8,121 nt of DNA from an uncultured Archangium sp. (lineage in GTDB: Bacteria; Myxococcota; Myxococcia; Myxococcales; Myxococcaceae). The notes under the pieces were generated by a model that worked only from the letters and a program-made list of their open reading frames with translations, did not search any database and had not been told where the DNA came from. Numbering within the stretch: the first letter of the stretch is position 1; every line of letters begins with the position of its first letter. The translations under genes and the position numbers were made by a program. Below are positions 6,743 through 8,121 of the stretch, in pieces. The stretch is from NCBI GenBank assembly GCA_946479335.1, contig CAMLFP010000257.1:1-8121 (forward strand), given 5' to 3'.

Positions 6743-8121
6743 ACCGCCGCGAGGCCGGGGTCGCGCTGTTCATCGCCGCGCTGCTGGGCGAGAGCTGGCT
6801 GCGCATCTTCAAGTACGTGTCGAACCCGGCGACGCTGTACGGCGGGTACAACTCCGACTCCGCCATTCCGGTGTTGATGTGCAACGACGACGCGCTGCGC
6901 GTGGAGTCGCTCTACTACTGGGGGCAAGACCGCTTCTCGGGCACGCCGTTCATGCTCGGCTCGCTGGTGCACCAGCTCTTCGGAGTCTTCTGGACGCCGA
7001 CGATGCTGGCCTTCGCGCAGGTCGCATGGGCGCTGCTCTCGGTCGTCGTCATCTGGCGGTGGTCGAACCGCCTCGCGCCCGCGCTGCTCTGGGCGGGCGT
7101 GGTGCTCATCGGTCACTGGCACGGCATCCTCTTCGACATCTCGCAGCCGTACGGCTGGCAGCTCACGTGGCTGCTGCTGGCGGCGCTGGTGATGACGCGG
7201 CGGCTCGACCGCGGCGGCTGGCGCGGAGGCGTGCTGCTGGCGCTGCTGACGTGGCAGGCGCACGCAGCGAACGCGATGAGCGGCACGTGGTTGCTGGCGC
7301 TCGCCGCCGCGGAGGTGCTCTTCGGGGTCGGCCGCCGCAAACAACTCGCGCTCAACGTGGTGTTGCCGCTCGTCGCCGGCATCGGGCTCGAAGCTGCGGT
7401 GCGTGGCGTGGTGCAGGTGCGCTTCAAGTTCGGCCACGGGTACCCGGTGACCACCGCGATGCGGCTCTCGCTGCATGACCTCGGGCACTACTTCGAGCTG
7501 GCGCTGCGGCACTTCTCGGCGTGGCACGTGGCGGCGCTCGTCGGCTGCGCGGTACTGGGCGTGGCGTGGCTGCGGTGGAGGGACCTCCCGCGCTGGCTCG
7601 TGTACCCGGCGGTGTGGGCGGTGCTGAACTTCGTGCAGCCGCCGCTGGTGAAGCACATCCAGGACAACAACCTCGCGCCTCGCTACTTCACGATTGGTGC
7701 GCTGTTCGCGCCGTGGGTGGTGCTCGCGGGCGTCGCGTGGCTGCTGGAGCGCCGTTCTCGCCTGCTCTCGTATCTCCCCGCGGCGGGGACGCTCTTCTTC
7801 GGCTCGCTGCGCGACGCGGCGCCCGTTGAAGACCCGGCGTTCGCGATGAACCTCGCGACGGCTCGCCAACTCGCGGAGCGCGCGCCCGACAGCTTCCTCT
7901 CCTCCGGGTATTGGGACACGTACCTGCTCGCGAGCCTCGTGCCGCGCCCGGCCCTCACGCCGGTGCCGCGCGACGGCCAGTACCAGCGCAGCCCGCAGTA
8001 CTACGCGGCGCAGTCCACGTCGGAGCACGTGTGGGTCGGCAACTCCGGGAGCGACGGCAAGCCCGGCTGCTTGGCGCGCCGCCGCAGAAAACGAGGCGTA
8101 GCCGAAGTTTCAGCGAAGTTA
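6739..8121 (+). CDS. GT-C-like multi-spanning membrane protein, 3' end not reached
   Basis: The reading frame stays open for 461 codons to the window edge. The GTG start overlaps the preceding stop in GTGA. A hydrophobic segment (7-20) is followed by a polar loop with YNSDSAIPVLM (37-47) and YYWGQDRFSGTPFML (59-73). This layout resembles the first periplasmic loop of GT-C membrane glycosyltransferases that use polyprenyl-linked sugars, where an acidic residue (here perhaps Asp40) is catalytic. Further membrane segments lie near 89-106, 114-132, 140-153, 163-175, 181-197, 204-219, 264-278, 288-299, 317-335 and 343-355. APRYF (313-317) resembles the Arg-Tyr motif seen late in such enzymes. Residues 360-440 form a soluble C-terminal domain. 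Glycosyltransferase function is inferred from topology and short motifs and is not secure. The last ~20 codons look unlike the rest of the gene, so the true C-terminus is uncertain. Confidence 0.7.
   Translation, partial: MNRREAGVALFIAALLGESWLRIFKYVSNPATLYGGYNSDSAIPVLMCNDDALRVESLYYWGQDRFSGTPFMLGSLVHQLFGVFWTPTMLAFAQVAWALLSVVVIWRWSNRLAPALLWAGVVLIGHWHGILFDISQPYGWQLTWLLLAALVMTRRLDRGGWRGGVLLALLTWQAHAANAMSGTWLLALAAAEVLFGVGRRKQLALNVVLPLVAGIGLEAAVRGVVQVRFKFGHGYPVTTAMRLSLHDLGHYFELALRHFSAWHVAALVGCAVLGVAWLRWRDLPRWLVYPAVWAVLNFVQPPLVKHIQDNNLAPRYFTIGALFAPWVVLAGVAWLLERRSRLLSYLPAAGTLFFGSLRDAAPVEDPAFAMNLATARQLAERAPDSFLSSGYWDTYLLASLVPRPALTPVPRDGQYQRSPQYYAAQSTSEHVWVGNSGSDGKPGCLARRRRKRGVAEVSAKL
8103..8120. repeat. 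Short direct repeat CGAAGTT at the window edge
   Basis: CGAAGTT occurs at 8103-8109 and again at 8114-8120, a period of 11 bp, in a stretch much richer in A/T than the rest of the window. It could be the first units of a tandem or dispersed repeat cut by the window end, or chance. Only two copies are visible. Confidence 0.35.

Noticed and set aside
6697..8028. A 443-codon minus-strand frame opposite the GT-C-like gene
   Set aside because: It is an Arg/Glu/His-rich shadow. The plus strand encodes regular hydrophobic segments coupled to the upstream gene.
1..8121. CRISPR arrays, tRNA or rRNA genes, transposases, toxin-antitoxin or phage-defence genes
   Set aside because: None was found by reading both strands. 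No multi-gene defence or mobile system is supported in this window.

Overview
The window is GC-rich throughout, with strong G/C preference at third codon positions, almost no intergenic space, GTG starts and frequent lipoprotein signals. Together with an HTTM-domain membrane protein this suggests a myxobacterium-like (Myxococcota) or related high-GC Gram-negative chromosome. That assignment is inference from composition and gene style; no rRNA or other strong taxonomic marker is present.

Layout: at the left edge a TrmJ/SpoU-type RNA 2'-O-methyltransferase gene runs on the minus strand and leaves the window at its 3' end. A 61-bp divergent gap separates it from six plus-strand genes. These are a short unknown lipoprotein (665-1210), a family GH31 glycosidase lipoprotein (1301-3730), an HTTM membrane protein (3759-5447), purC (5466-6425), a small three-helix membrane protein (6422-6742), and a multi-spanning GT-C-like membrane protein (6739 to the right edge, no stop reached). 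All gene-free stretches are under 100 bp. No RNA gene, insertion sequence, integrase or CRISPR array was seen.

How the genes work together: purC and the two membrane-protein genes after it overlap by 4 bp each (GTGA), so they are probably one translationally coupled unit. The GH31 and HTTM genes are separated by only 28 bp, but each of the first five genes has a TA-containing hexamer 12-16 nt before its start codon and no well-placed Shine-Dalgarno. This fits separate promoters with leaderless or near-leaderless mRNAs. I see no pathway linking the glycosidase, the HTTM protein and purine synthesis, and no convincing new multi-gene system. The main items for follow-up are the leaderless-type start pattern, the GH31 lipoprotein of unknown substrate, the purC/membrane-protein coupling, and an abrupt composition change with a short direct repeat in the last ~40 bases.
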